Both the position numbers and the translations under genes were made by a program. A stretch of 64,000 nucleotides of DNA, from positions 124,001 through 188,000 of the forward strand of contig NZ_RCHI01000003.1 in assembly GCF_003664585.1 (NCBI RefSeq), given 5' to 3'. How positions within the stretch are numbered: the stretch's first letter is position 1; the number at the start of each line of letters is the position of its first letter. The notes beneath the pieces were generated by a model. That model was not told the DNA's origin, did not search any database, and saw nothing but the letters and a program-made list of their open reading frames with translations. This stretch comes from Paenirhodobacter hankyongi (GTDB lineage: Bacteria; Pseudomonadota; Alphaproteobacteria; Rhodobacterales; Rhodobacteraceae). Shown here one piece after another: positions 52,499 to 61,290 of the stretch.

Positions 52499-54655
52499 TC
52501 AGCCGCCCGCCTTCACCTGGGCGCGGCGCGCGTGCAGCACCGGCTCGGTATAGCCCGAGGGCTGCACCGAACCGAGGAAGACGAGATCGCAGGCCGCCTG
52601 GAAGGCAAGCCCGTCATAGCCCGGCGCCATCGGCCGATAGGCCGGATCGCCGGCGTTCTGCCGGTCGACCACCGCCGCCATCTTGCGCAGCGCCTCCATC
52701 ACCCGGCCCTCGCTGACCACGCCATGGTGCAGCCAGTTCGCCAGCGCCTGGCTGGAGATCCGGCAGGTGGCGCGGTCTTCCATCAGGCCGACGTCGTGGA
52801 TGTCGGGCACCTTCGAGCAGCCCACCCCCTGATCGACCCAGCGCACGACATAGCCAAGGATGCCCTGCGCGTTGTTCTCGATCTCGTCGGTGATCTCGGC
52901 CTCGGAATAGTTCCGCCCGGCCGCCAGCGGGATCGTCAGCAGATCCTCGAGCCGGCCGGGACGGTTCATCGCCGCGATCTCGCGCTGGCGCGCCGTCACG
53001 TCGATGCGGTGGTAATGCGTCGCGTGCAGCGTCGCGGCAGTCGGGCTCGGCACCCAGGCGCAGTTCGCGCCGGCGCTCGGATGACCGATCTTCTGCGCCA
53101 GCATGTCGGCCATCTTGTCGGGCGCCGCCCACATGCCCTTGCCGATCTGCGCCTTGCCCGCGAGCCCGCAGCGCAGGCCGATATCGACGTTGCGGTCCTC
53201 ATAGGCCTGGATCCAGGGCTGAGACTTCATCTCGCCCTTCCTCAGCATCGGCCCCGCCTCCATCGAGGTGTGGATCTCGTCGCCGGTGCGGTCGAGGAAG
53301 CCGGTGTTGATGAAGGCCACCCGATGCGTCGCGGCGCGGATGCATTCCTTCAGGTTGACCGAGGTGCGCCGCTCCTCGTCCATGATGCCGAGCTTGACGG
53401 TGTGACGCGGCAGGCCCAGCACCTCCTCGACCCGGTCGAAGATCTCGGCGGCGAAGGCCACTTCCTCGGGCCCGTGCATCTTCGGCTTGACCACATAGAC
53501 CGAGCCGGTGACCGAGTTGCGCGCCCCCGTCTCCTTCTTCAGGTCGTGCATCGCGCACAGAACCGTCACCATCGCGTCCATCAGCCCCTCGAAGGCCTCG
53601 GTGCCGTCACGGGTCAGGATCGCGGGGGTGGTCATCAGATGGCCCACGTTGCGCACCAGCATCAGCGCCCGGCCCTTCAGCGTGAAATCGATGCCGTCCG
53701 GGTCGACGAAGCTCAGGTCCGGGTTCAGCGCCCGGGTGAAGGTTGCAGCCCCCTTCGTCACCTCCTCGGCCAGCGTGCCCTGCATCAGGCCCAGCCAGTT
53801 CGCATAGGCCAGAACCTTGTCCTCGGCATCGACGCAGGCGACCGAATCCTCGCAATCCATGATCGAGGAAATCGCCGCCTCCATCCGCACGTCGCTGATG
53901 CCGGCGGGATCGGTCTTGCCGATCGGGTGGGCGGGGTCGATGTCGACGATGACATGCAGCCCGTTGTGCTTGAGCACCACCGAGACCGGCGCGCCCGCCT
54001 CGCCGGCAAAGCCCGTGAATTGCGCCGGGCCGCGCAGACCGGTCTCTTCCGAGGTCTCGGCGAAGAGCCCGCCATCCTCGACCCAGAGCCGCGTGACCGC
54101 GGCCCAGCTGCCGGCGACCAGCGGGAAGCTCTGGTCGAGGAAGTCCTTTGCCCAGGCGATCACCTGCGCGCCGCGCGCCGGATCATAGCCCTTGGCGACC
54201 GGCGCCGCGCCGAGCGCATCGGTGCCGTAAAGCGCATCGTAAAGCGAGCCCCAGCGCGCATTCGCCGCGTTCAGCGCATAGCGCGCATTGGTGATCGGCA
54301 CGACCAGCTGCGGGCCGCAGATGCTGGCGAATTCCGGATCGGTCGTCGCGGTCTCGATGGCGAAATCCTCGCCCTCGGGCACGATATAGCCGATTTCCTC
54401 GAGGAAGGCGCGATAGGCCACCGCGTCATGGCCCTTGCCACGGTGGTGCAGATGCCAGTCGTCGATCTTCGACTGGATCGCCTCGCGCTTGTCCAGAAGC
54501 GCACGGTTCTTCGGGCCAAGTTCGTGCAGCAGCGCCGAGAAGCCCGCCCAGAACCGCGCCGGATCGATCCCGGTGCCGGGCAGCGCCCGTTCCTCGACGA
54601 AGGCGGCCAGCTCCGCCGCCACCTGCAACCCTTCGCGTTCCACCCGTGCCGTCAT
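52499..54655 (-). CDS. glcB: Malate synthase G
   Basis: A 718-residue glyoxylate-cycle enzyme condensing glyoxylate with acetyl-CoA. The length (about 720) is that of isoform G. Landmarks: [25 protein letters not shown] (Mg/glyoxylate site), [51 protein letters not shown] and [30 protein letters not shown] with the acetyl-CoA-side Asp. Start [16 protein letters not shown] with GGAGG upstream. Suggests growth on two-carbon compounds; no isocitrate lyase is in the window. Confidence 0.97.
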   Translation of the reverse strand: MTARVEREGLQVAAELAAFVEERALPGTGIDPARFWAGFSALLHELGPKNRALLDKREAIQSKIDDWHLHHRGKGHDAVAYRAFLEEIGYIVPEGEDFAIETATTDPEFASICGPQLVVPITNARYALNAANARWGSLYDALYGTDALGAAPVAKGYDPARGAQVIAWAKDFLDQSFPLVAGSWAAVTRLWVEDGGLFAETSEETGLRGPAQFTGFAGEAGAPVSVVLKHNGLHVIVDIDPAHPIGKTDPAGISDVRMEAAISSIMDCEDSVACVDAEDKVLAYANWLGLMQGTLAEEVTKGAATFTRALNPDLSFVDPDGIDFTLKGRALMLVRNVGHLMTTPAILTRDGTEAFEGLMDAMVTVLCAMHDLKKETGARNSVTGSVYVVKPKMHGPEEVAFAAEIFDRVEEVLGLPRHTVKLGIMDEERRTSVNLKECIRAATHRVAFINTGFLDRTGDEIHTSMEAGPMLRKGEMKSQPWIQAYEDRNVDIGLRCGLAGKAQIGKGMWAAPDKMADMLAQKIGHPSAGANCAWVPSPTAATLHATHYHRIDVTARQREIAAMNRPGRLEDLLTIPLAAGRNYSEAEITDEIENNAQGILGYVVRWVDQGVGCSKVPDIHDVGLMEDRATCRISSQALANWLHHGVVSEGRVMEALRKMAAVVDRQNAGDPAYRPMAPGYDGLAFQAACDLVFLGSVQPSGYTEPVLHARRAQVKAGG

Positions 54656-54885
54656 TCTGGCCTCCTTCTTTGCGCGTCACCTTTTGCCACGCCCCGCCCC
54701 CCTGTCCAGCGAAAATGCCGTGACCTCCGCGCTTCCGCGAGGTCTGGCCGATCCCCCTGCACAGGCTCGGCCGGATCGTGCCGGATTGCCGGGCAGCGCG
54801 GCAACCGCCCGCCCCGCCGCCCGCCCCCTTGCCCCTGCCGGCCCCGGGGCCTAGCTTTGGCGCCAATTGCGGAGGCAGACTTTCC

Positions 54886-57432
54886 ATGGACGGCACCACC
54901 TATCTTTCCGACTATCGCCCCTATCCCTTCACCCTGAGCACGGTCTCGCTGACCTTCCGGCTGGCGCCGCGCGCGACGCGGGTCACGGCGCGGCTGGCGC
55001 TGGCCCCGCGCGCGGCGGGGGCGCCGCTGCATCTCGACGGCGAGGAGCTGAAGCTGATCTCGCTCGCCCTCGACGGGGCGGCGCTCGCGCCAGCCGATTA
55101 CCTTCTCACCGAGACCGGCCTGACCATCCACCCCGCCGCCCTGCCCGAAGGCCCCTTCACCCTCGAGACCGAGGTCGAGATCGCGCCCGAGGCGAACACC
55201 GCGCTCGAAGGGCTCTACATGTCGAAGGGCATGTATTGCACGCAATGCGAGGCCGAGGGCTTCCGCAAGATCACCTTCTATCCCGACCGCCCCGACGTGA
55301 TGGCGCGCTTCCACGTGCGGATCGAGGGCGAGGCACCGGTGCTTTTGTCGAACGGCAACCCGGTCGGCGCGGGCAAGGGCTGGGCCGAATGGGACGACCC
55401 CTGGCCGAAGCCCGCCTATCTCTTCGCCCTCGTCGCGGGCGAACTCGTGGCGACGAGTGGCACCTTCACCACGATGTCGGGGCGCAAGGCCGATCTGAAC
55501 GTCTGGGTCCGCCCGGGCGACGAGGACCGCACCGACTATGCGCTTGGCGCGATCCAGCGCTCGATGAAATGGGACGAGGAGGCGTTCGGGCGCGAATACG
55601 ACCTCGATGTCTTCAACCTTGTCGCGGTCGATGACTTCAACATGGGCGCGATGGAGAACAAGGGGCTGAACATCTTCAACTCCAAGCTCGTCCTCGCCTC
55701 GCCCGAGACCGCGACCGACCTCGATTACGAGCGCATCGAGGGGGTGATCGGCCACGAGTATTTCCACAACTGGACCGGCGACCGCATCACCTGCCGCGAC
55801 TGGTTCCAGCTGTGCCTGAAGGAAGGGCTGACCGTCTTCCGCGACCAGTCCTTCACCTCGGACATGCGGCTTGGCGCGGTGAAGCGGATCGAGGACGTGA
55901 TCGCGCTGCGCGCGCGCCAGTTCCGCGAGGATGCCGGCCCCCTCGCCCATCCGCCGCGCCCCGATCATTACCGCGAGATCAACAACTTCTACACCTCGAC
56001 CGTCTATGAAAAGGGCGCCGAGGTGGTGCGGATGCTGCAGACTCTGCTGGGGCCTGACGGGTTCCGCGCGGCGATGGATCTCTATTTCGAGCGCCACGAC
56101 GGCCAGGCCTGCACCATCGAGGACTGGATCAAGGTGTTCGAGGATGCCTCGGGCCGCGATCTGGGCCAGTTCAAGCGCTGGTACACCGACGCCGGCACGC
56201 CGCATCTGACGGTGACCGAGACCTTCGAGAACGGCACCTACACGCTCGAGTTCACGCAGGACACGAAGCCGACCCCGGGTCAGGCCGAGAAACCGCCGCG
56301 GCTGATCCCGATTGCCGTCGGGCTGATCGGCCCGAATGGCGACGAGGTGGTGCCGACCCGCGTGCTCGAGATGACCGAGGCGCGGCAGAGCTTTGCCTTC
56401 GAGGGGCTCGGCGCGAAGCCGGTGCCCTCGATCCTGCGCGGCTTCTCGGCGCCCGTCGTGCTGGAGCGCCAGACCTCGCCCGCCGAGCAGGCCTTCCTGC
56501 TGGCGAACGACACCGACCCGTTCAACCGCTGGGAGGCCGGTCGCAGCCTGGCGCGCGAGACGCTGATCGCGATGACCACGGGCGCGGCGCCCGATGTCGA
56601 ATATCTCGACGCCGTGGGCGGGCTGATCGCCGACGAGAGCGCCGACCCGGCCTTCCGCGCCCTCGTGCTGCGCCTGCCCACCGAGGACGAGATCGCCCAG
56701 GCGATCGCCGCGTCCGGCAAGGTCGCCGATCCCGACGCGATCCATGCCGCGCGCGAGGCGCTGATGCAGGCGCTGGCGGCGCGTCACGAGGCCACGCTTG
56801 CCGCGACCTTCGACGCCTGCGCCCTGCCCGGCGCCTATCGGCCCGAGGCGGCCGATGCCGGGCGGCGGTCGCTGCGCCTGGCCTGTCTGGCGCTCTTGGG
56901 CACACTCGATGGCGGAGCGCGGGCGGCGGCGCTCTTCGACAGTGCGACCAACATGACCGAGAGCCTTGGCGCGCTTGGCCTTCTGGTGGCGCAGGGCAAG
57001 GGCGAGGCGGCGCTTGCCACCTTCCGCGCCCGCTGGCAGGAGAATGCGCTGGTGATGGACAAGTGGTTTACCACCCAGCTCGCGCTCTGCCCGCCTGCCG
57101 AGGCCGCCGACCGCGCGGCGCGGCTGGCCGAGGACCCGCTCTTCACCTGGAAGAACCCGAACCGCTTCCGCGCGCTGATGGGCGGGCTGTCGGCCAACCA
57201 CGCGGGCTTCCACCGCGCCGATGGCGCGGGCTATCGCTTCTATGCCGACTGGCTGATCCGGCTCGATCCGGTGAACCCGCAGACCGCGGCGCGGATGTCG
57301 ACCGCCTTCGAGACCCGCGCGCGCTATGACGCGGGGCGGCAGGCGAAGATCCGCGCCGAGCTCGAACGGATCGCGGCGGTCGAGGGGCTGAGCCGGGATC
57401 TGAGCGAGATGACGGCGCGGTTGCTGGGCTAA
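54886..57432 (+). CDS. pepN: Aminopeptidase N (M1 family)
   Basis: An 848-residue zinc aminopeptidase, near the E. coli PepN length of 870. The exopeptidase motif MGAMENKGLNIF (near residue 254), zinc site HEYFHNW (His290, Glu291, His294) and the third ligand Glu313 in LCLKEGLTVF are intact. Cytosolic, no signal peptide; general peptide turnover. The ATG at 54886 matches the family N-terminus (TYLSDYRPYPF). It is divergent from glcB across 230 nt, where I found no promoter close to consensus. Confidence 0.96.
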   Translation: MDGTTYLSDYRPYPFTLSTVSLTFRLAPRATRVTARLALAPRAAGAPLHLDGEELKLISLALDGAALAPADYLLTETGLTIHPAALPEGPFTLETEVEIAPEANTALEGLYMSKGMYCTQCEAEGFRKITFYPDRPDVMARFHVRIEGEAPVLLSNGNPVGAGKGWAEWDDPWPKPAYLFALVAGELVATSGTFTTMSGRKADLNVWVRPGDEDRTDYALGAIQRSMKWDEEAFGREYDLDVFNLVAVDDFNMGAMENKGLNIFNSKLVLASPETATDLDYERIEGVIGHEYFHNWTGDRITCRDWFQLCLKEGLTVFRDQSFTSDMRLGAVKRIEDVIALRARQFREDAGPLAHPPRPDHYREINNFYTSTVYEKGAEVVRMLQTLLGPDGFRAAMDLYFERHDGQACTIEDWIKVFEDASGRDLGQFKRWYTDAGTPHLTVTETFENGTYTLEFTQDTKPTPGQAEKPPRLIPIAVGLIGPNGDEVVPTRVLEMTEARQSFAFEGLGAKPVPSILRGFSAPVVLERQTSPAEQAFLLANDTDPFNRWEAGRSLARETLIAMTTGAAPDVEYLDAVGGLIADESADPAFRALVLRLPTEDEIAQAIAASGKVADPDAIHAAREALMQALAARHEATLAATFDACALPGAYRPEAADAGRRSLRLACLALLGTLDGGARAAALFDSATNMTESLGALGLLVAQGKGEAALATFRARWQENALVMDKWFTTQLALCPPAEAADRAARLAEDPLFTWKNPNRFRALMGGLSANHAGFHRADGAGYRFYADWLIRLDPVNPQTAARMSTAFETRARYDAGRQAKIRAELERIAAVEGLSRDLSEMTARLLG

Positions 57433-57440
57433 ACGAGAAA

Positions 57441-57530
57441 GAGGGGGCGCATTCGATGGGAATGCGTCTCATCCTCTTTTGCGCTGCGCGCAAAATTCAC
57501 CCCCTGGATATTGCGGGCAATTGGAAGCTG
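57441..57530 (+). repeat. Dispersed intergenic repeat, copy 8 (downstream of pepN)
   Basis: GAGGGGGCGC stem base with an alternative hairpin CGCATTC-GATGG-GAATGCG in its centre, TCTTTTGC...GCAAAATTC palindrome, then ACCCCCTGGATATTGCGGGC and AATTGGAAGCTGAAG. In pepN sense, 9 nt after the stop. The first hairpin differs from other copies. Confidence 0.6.
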
Positions 57531-57558
57531 AAGGCCGGGGCTTTTCGGGGCCCTGGGC

Positions 57559-57768
57559 TCAGCGGATGCGGCGGGTGATGCGCGCGGCCTGACGGGCACG
57601 CTTGACTGCGGCGCGCATGTCCTGCGCCGCCTTGCGCTCGGCCGGCGTCATCCGGGCCGCGGGCTTGCCCTTGCCGGCCGCAAGCTGGGTGCCCTTGCGG
57701 ATGCCGAAATTCATCAGCTTCTGCATCACCATCCGGATCACCATGTTGATCAGCTGGTTCATGTTCAT
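57559..57768 (-). CDS. Small basic protein of unknown function
   Basis: A 69-residue protein starting MNMNQLINMVIRMVMQKLMN, a methionine-rich amphipathic helix, with a very basic C-terminus (MRAAVKRARQAARITRRIR). Its ATG lies 5 nt before the scpB stop in the same transcript direction (scpB ends at 57773), so it seems to be the last gene of the argS-scpB set. No family recognised; nucleic-acid or membrane interaction is possible from charge. Confidence 0.7.
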   Translation of the reverse strand: MNMNQLINMVIRMVMQKLMNFGIRKGTQLAAGKGKPAARMTPAERKAAQDMRAAVKRARQAARITRRIR

Positions 57769-57772
57769 CGCG

Positions 57773-58405
57773 TCACTCCTCCTCGAAGAGTTCGGTCTGG
57801 CCGGTGATTTCCTCGTCTTCCTCATCGGTGCCCGGCATCGGCCGGCTGTCAAGCAGCCCGGCCGCGCGCAGCTCCTTCAGCCCGGGCAGGTCGCGCGCGC
57901 TTTCGAGGCCGAAATGGTCGAGGAAGGTCTCGGTCACCACGAAGGTCACCGGGCGCCCCGGGCTCATCCGGCGCCGGCCGAAGCGGATCCAGTCGAGTTC
58001 CAGAAGCTGGTCGATGGTGCCGCGCGACACCGCCACACCGCGGATCTCCTCGATCTCCGCGCGGGTGACGGGCTGGTGATAGGCGACGATGGCGAGGGTC
58101 TCGATCGCGGCGCGGCTGAGCTTCTTCTGCTCGACCGTCTCCTTCTGCATCAGGAAGCCGAGATCGGGCGCGGTGCGGAAGGCCCAGGCGTCGCCGACCC
58201 TGACCACATGCACCCCCCGCCCCTCGTAGCGGCGGCGCAGATAGGCGAGCGCCTCGGCCGCGTCGCAGCCATGCGGCATCCGCGCCTCCATCTCGCGCAG
58301 GGTCACGGGCTCGGGCGCGGCGAAGAGGATCGCCTCGACCATCCGTTCCTGCTCGGCGATCGGCGGCGCCTCGAACAGCGATTTCTCCTGCGGTGTCCCG
58401 GTCAT
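57773..58405 (-). CDS. scpB: Chromosome segregation and condensation protein ScpB
   Basis: A 210-residue winged-helix kleisin partner in the SMC-ScpAB condensin. Landmarks: VEAILFAAPEPVTLREM, RRRYEGRGVHVVRVGDAWAFRT, LSRAAIETLAIVAYHQPVTRAEIEEIRGV and FVVTETFLDHFGLESARDLPGL. The acidic tail is family-typical. Overlaps scpA by 4 nt. Confidence 0.95.
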   Translation of the reverse strand: MTGTPQEKSLFEAPPIAEQERMVEAILFAAPEPVTLREMEARMPHGCDAAEALAYLRRRYEGRGVHVVRVGDAWAFRTAPDLGFLMQKETVEQKKLSRAAIETLAIVAYHQPVTRAEIEEIRGVAVSRGTIDQLLELDWIRFGRRRMSPGRPVTFVVTETFLDHFGLESARDLPGLKELRAAGLLDSRPMPGTDEEDEEITGQTELFEEE

Positions 58406-59202
58406 CCCTGCCTCGGCGTGGTTCTTGCGCGGATCGAAATCGGCGCGAAGGTCTCTCGTTGACGGATCTCGATCCGGCCCTGTTTCGCCAGCTCGAGCGA
58501 GGCCGCGAAGGTGGCGGCGGCGGCGGTGCGGCGCCGCTTCGGGTCAAGCTGCCATCCCTCGGGCAGATAGTGCATGAGGTCGGTCCAGTCCACCACCTCG
58601 CCAAGGATCGGGCGCAGCCGCTCTAGCGCCTGCTCCATCGTCATCAGGTCCTTGCGGTCGAAGGCATAGGGGCGGAACTCGTCGCGGGTGCGGATCCGGG
58701 CATAGGCCTGCATCAGCTCGAGAAGCGAGGCGGTATAGGTCACGCGCCGCACCCGCTCGACGCTTTCCTCCTCGCCGCGGGCGAAGAAGTCGCGACCGAG
58801 CTGGTCGCGCGCCATCAGCTTTGCCGCCGCCTCGCGCATCGCCGAGAGGCGTTCGAGCTGGAAGGCGAGGTGCGCGGCAAGGTCTTCGGCCGAGGGGCCG
58901 TCGGCCGTCGGGTCGGGCGGCAGCAGCAGGCGCGATTTCAGGAAGGCGAGCCAGGCCGCCATCACCAGATAATCGGCCGCAAGCTCGATCCGCAGCGCCT
59001 TCGCCTCCTCGACGAAACGCAGGTATTGCTCGGCCAGCTGCAAGACCGAGATCCTGCGCAGATCGACCTTTTGCGTGCGCGAAAGCATCAAGAGAAGGTC
59101 GAGCGGCCCTTCGAAGCCGTCGACATCGACGATCAGCGCCTCGGCGGCCAGCCGCTCGGAAACGCTCGTCGCCTCGAACAGGTGGATCGGATCCTCAGCC
59201 AT
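58402..59202 (-). CDS. scpA: Segregation and condensation protein ScpA (kleisin)
   Basis: A 266-residue kleisin. The start (MAEDPIHLFEATSV) precedes VDGFEGPLDLLLMLSRTQKVDLRRISVLQLAEQYLRF, the conserved ScpA N-terminal helix region that binds the SMC neck; DYLVMAAWLAFLKSRLLLP and the C-terminal winged helix (FAASLELAKQGRIEIRQRETFAPI) are also present. The ATG overlaps nagZ by 8 nt and the stop overlaps scpB by 4 nt. Confidence 0.95.
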   Translation of the reverse strand: MAEDPIHLFEATSVSERLAAEALIVDVDGFEGPLDLLLMLSRTQKVDLRRISVLQLAEQYLRFVEEAKALRIELAADYLVMAAWLAFLKSRLLLPPDPTADGPSAEDLAAHLAFQLERLSAMREAAAKLMARDQLGRDFFARGEEESVERVRRVTYTASLLELMQAYARIRTRDEFRPYAFDRKDLMTMEQALERLRPILGEVVDWTDLMHYLPEGWQLDPKRRRTAAAATFAASLELAKQGRIEIRQRETFAPISIRARTTPRQG

Positions 59203-60199
59203 GTGCCGTGCCGCCCAGCAAAGCCTCAAGCTCGGCTTCAAGGGCGCGGATGTCAACGGGCTCGGGCGGCAGGCGCCGGGAAAGCGCCGCCTCGGCACGG
59301 GCGGCGGCGGCGGGCGACAGCCGGCCGGCGGCGGCAACCGCGGGCTCCATCCCGGCCCGGTCGCCCTTGCAATGCAGCACGAGGTCACAGCCCGCCGCGA
59401 TCGAGGCGGCGGCACGCTCGCCCATGCTGCCCGCCAGCGCCTCCATGCCGATGTCGTCGGTCATCAGGAGGCCGTCGAAACCGATCTCGTCGCGAATGAG
59501 CCCGATCATCCGCGACGATTGCGTCGCCGGCGCATCGTCAAAGGCGGTGAAGCGGATATGGGCGGTCATCCCCATCGGCAGGTCGGCGAGCGCCCGGAAG
59601 GGCGCGAAATCGGTCTCGGCCAGCTCGGCCGCAGGGGCGTCGACCACCGGCAGATGCAGGTGGCTGTCGGCCTCGGCCCGGCCATGGCCCGGCATGTGCT
59701 TCATCACCGGCAGCACGCCGCCGGCAAGGAACCCCTCGGCGGTGGCGCGGGCATTGGCGATCACCGTCGCGGGGTCGGTGCCGAAGCAGCGGTTGCGCAG
59801 GAACGGGTGCGTGCGCGGGCCGGCGATGTCACAGGTCGGCGCGCAATTCGCGTCGATGCCAAGCGCGCGCAGCTCGTCCGCCATGATCCGCGCCCGCAGC
59901 CAGAAGCTGCGCGGGGCGGCGGCACCGGCGGCAAGGGCCTGATCGAGCGGCGGCAGCCATTCGCGCCAGTGCGGCGCGCGCAGCCGCTGCACCCGCCCGC
60001 CCTCCTGGTCGATCAGGATCGGCGCCTCGCGGCCGACGGCGGCGCGCAGATCGCCGGTCAGGCGGCGGATCTGCTCGGGCGTCTCGACATTGCGGCCAAA
60101 GAGGATGAAGCCCCACGGGTCCGCCTCGCGGAAGAAGGCGGCCTCGTCGCGGTCAAGCTGCGCGCCGGCGCAGCCAAGGATCGTCGCTCCGCTCGCCAT
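59195..60199 (-). CDS. nagZ: Beta-N-acetylhexosaminidase NagZ
   Basis: A 334-residue GH3 enzyme that removes GlcNAc from anhydro-muropeptides in peptidoglycan recycling. Motifs: LIDQEGGRVQRLR, the catalytic loop KHMPGHGRAEADSHLHLPVV (with the Asp/His acid-base dyad), and nucleophile MTDDIGMEAL. Cytosolic. Its ATG touches the SPOR gene stop (overlap of one base). Confidence 0.95.
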   Translation of the reverse strand: MASGATILGCAGAQLDRDEAAFFREADPWGFILFGRNVETPEQIRRLTGDLRAAVGREAPILIDQEGGRVQRLRAPHWREWLPPLDQALAAGAAAPRSFWLRARIMADELRALGIDANCAPTCDIAGPRTHPFLRNRCFGTDPATVIANARATAEGFLAGGVLPVMKHMPGHGRAEADSHLHLPVVDAPAAELAETDFAPFRALADLPMGMTAHIRFTAFDDAPATQSSRMIGLIRDEIGFDGLLMTDDIGMEALAGSMGERAAASIAAGCDLVLHCKGDRAGMEPAVAAAGRLSPAAAARAEAALSRRLPPEPVDIRALEAELEALLGGTAHG

Positions 60200-61236
60200 C
60201 AGCGCGCCAGCGTCGGGATGCAGTTCGCACCCTCGGCGACGAGGGCCGCACAGAAGCGGCGCGCCTCGTCGACATTGCCGAAGCCCGCGACGCGCAGGCG
60301 CCAGAAATCGCGCCCGCCGGAGGTCGCCTTCTGCACGATGCGCTGCTTGCCATCAAGCAGCGGGTCGAAGCGGGCGGCGATGCGGTCCCATTCCTTGCGT
60401 GCGATCTCGGGGCTGTCGAAGGCGCCGATCTGCACCACGCGCGTGCCCTCGGCCAGCTTCGCCGGCTCGACCTCGGTCACGGCCCTGGGCTTCGCCGTCG
60501 GGCGGTTGCCCGGGGTGTCGCTCGCCGCGGCGCTGGCGACAAGATCCTTCGCCGGGCGCTTCATTGGCCGCGGCGAGCGGGCGACGCCGGGCACCGTCTT
60601 CGGGATCACCGCGCTGGCGGATGGGGCCGGTGCGGCGGCGGGCTTGGCGGCAGGCGGGATCACGGCGGCGGGCGCGGCAACACCCGCGACGATATCCGCT
60701 TCCGCAGCCTCGGCGGCCGGATCGGGCACCGCCTCGGCATCGATCGCGACGGCGCTGCCCTCGGGCAGCTCGGCCACCGGCGCGGCGGCCGGCACCGGGT
60801 CTTCCGGCGCGGCGGCACGCGCCGGCCGCGTCACATCGGGCAGCGGGCGCAGCGCCGACATCGGGCCGTCGTCATCGGTCAGTCGCTCCGGATCGGGGGC
60901 AAGCACCACGCGCTCGGGCGCGGGCGCGGCAAGGCCGGTGCCCGCAACCTCGTTCACCGACAGACCGACATGGCGGGCCAGATCGCCGCCCGGATCCTCG
61001 GGCGCGATGCGGGCGGGGCCTTCGAGCGCGCGGATCACCGGCACCCCCGAGACATCGCGCACCGCCAGCCTGTAGCCCCATACCACGACCCCGAGGATCA
61101 GCGCGATCGAGGTCGCGGCACCGGCATATTGCACCCAGCGGGAGACCGGCTCGGCAATGCCATGCGGGGCGCCGGGCTCGTGCCCGCCGCCCTCATAGCC
61201 ATATCCGCCGCTGTCGCGGTCGTAATTGCTTGCCAT
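60199..61236 (-). CDS. SPOR-domain membrane protein
   Basis: A 345-residue protein with a Gly-rich cytosolic N-terminus, one membrane helix (about residues 35-55), a Pro/Ala-rich periplasmic linker of about 200 residues and a C-terminal SPOR domain (RVVQIGAFDSPEIARKEWDRIAARF...FWRLRVAGFGNVDEARRFCAALVAEGANCI). SPOR domains bind denuded peptidoglycan at the septum. Encoded between argS and nagZ, a conserved place in Alphaproteobacteria. Confidence 0.93.
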   Translation of the reverse strand: MASNYDRDSGGYGYEGGGHEPGAPHGIAEPVSRWVQYAGAATSIALILGVVVWGYRLAVRDVSGVPVIRALEGPARIAPEDPGGDLARHVGLSVNEVAGTGLAAPAPERVVLAPDPERLTDDDGPMSALRPLPDVTRPARAAAPEDPVPAAAPVAELPEGSAVAIDAEAVPDPAAEAAEADIVAGVAAPAAVIPPAAKPAAAPAPSASAVIPKTVPGVARSPRPMKRPAKDLVASAAASDTPGNRPTAKPRAVTEVEPAKLAEGTRVVQIGAFDSPEIARKEWDRIAARFDPLLDGKQRIVQKATSGGRDFWRLRVAGFGNVDEARRFCAALVAEGANCIPTLAR

Positions 61237-61290
61237 GCTCGCCTCGCCGCCGGTTCACCCGGCATGTTGCCTCTCCCGGCGCGGCGCGCT

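Noticed and set aside
54652-57213. Long open frame antisense to pepN
   Set aside because: Shadow of pepN, whose zinc site and GAMEN motif are intact on the plus strand.
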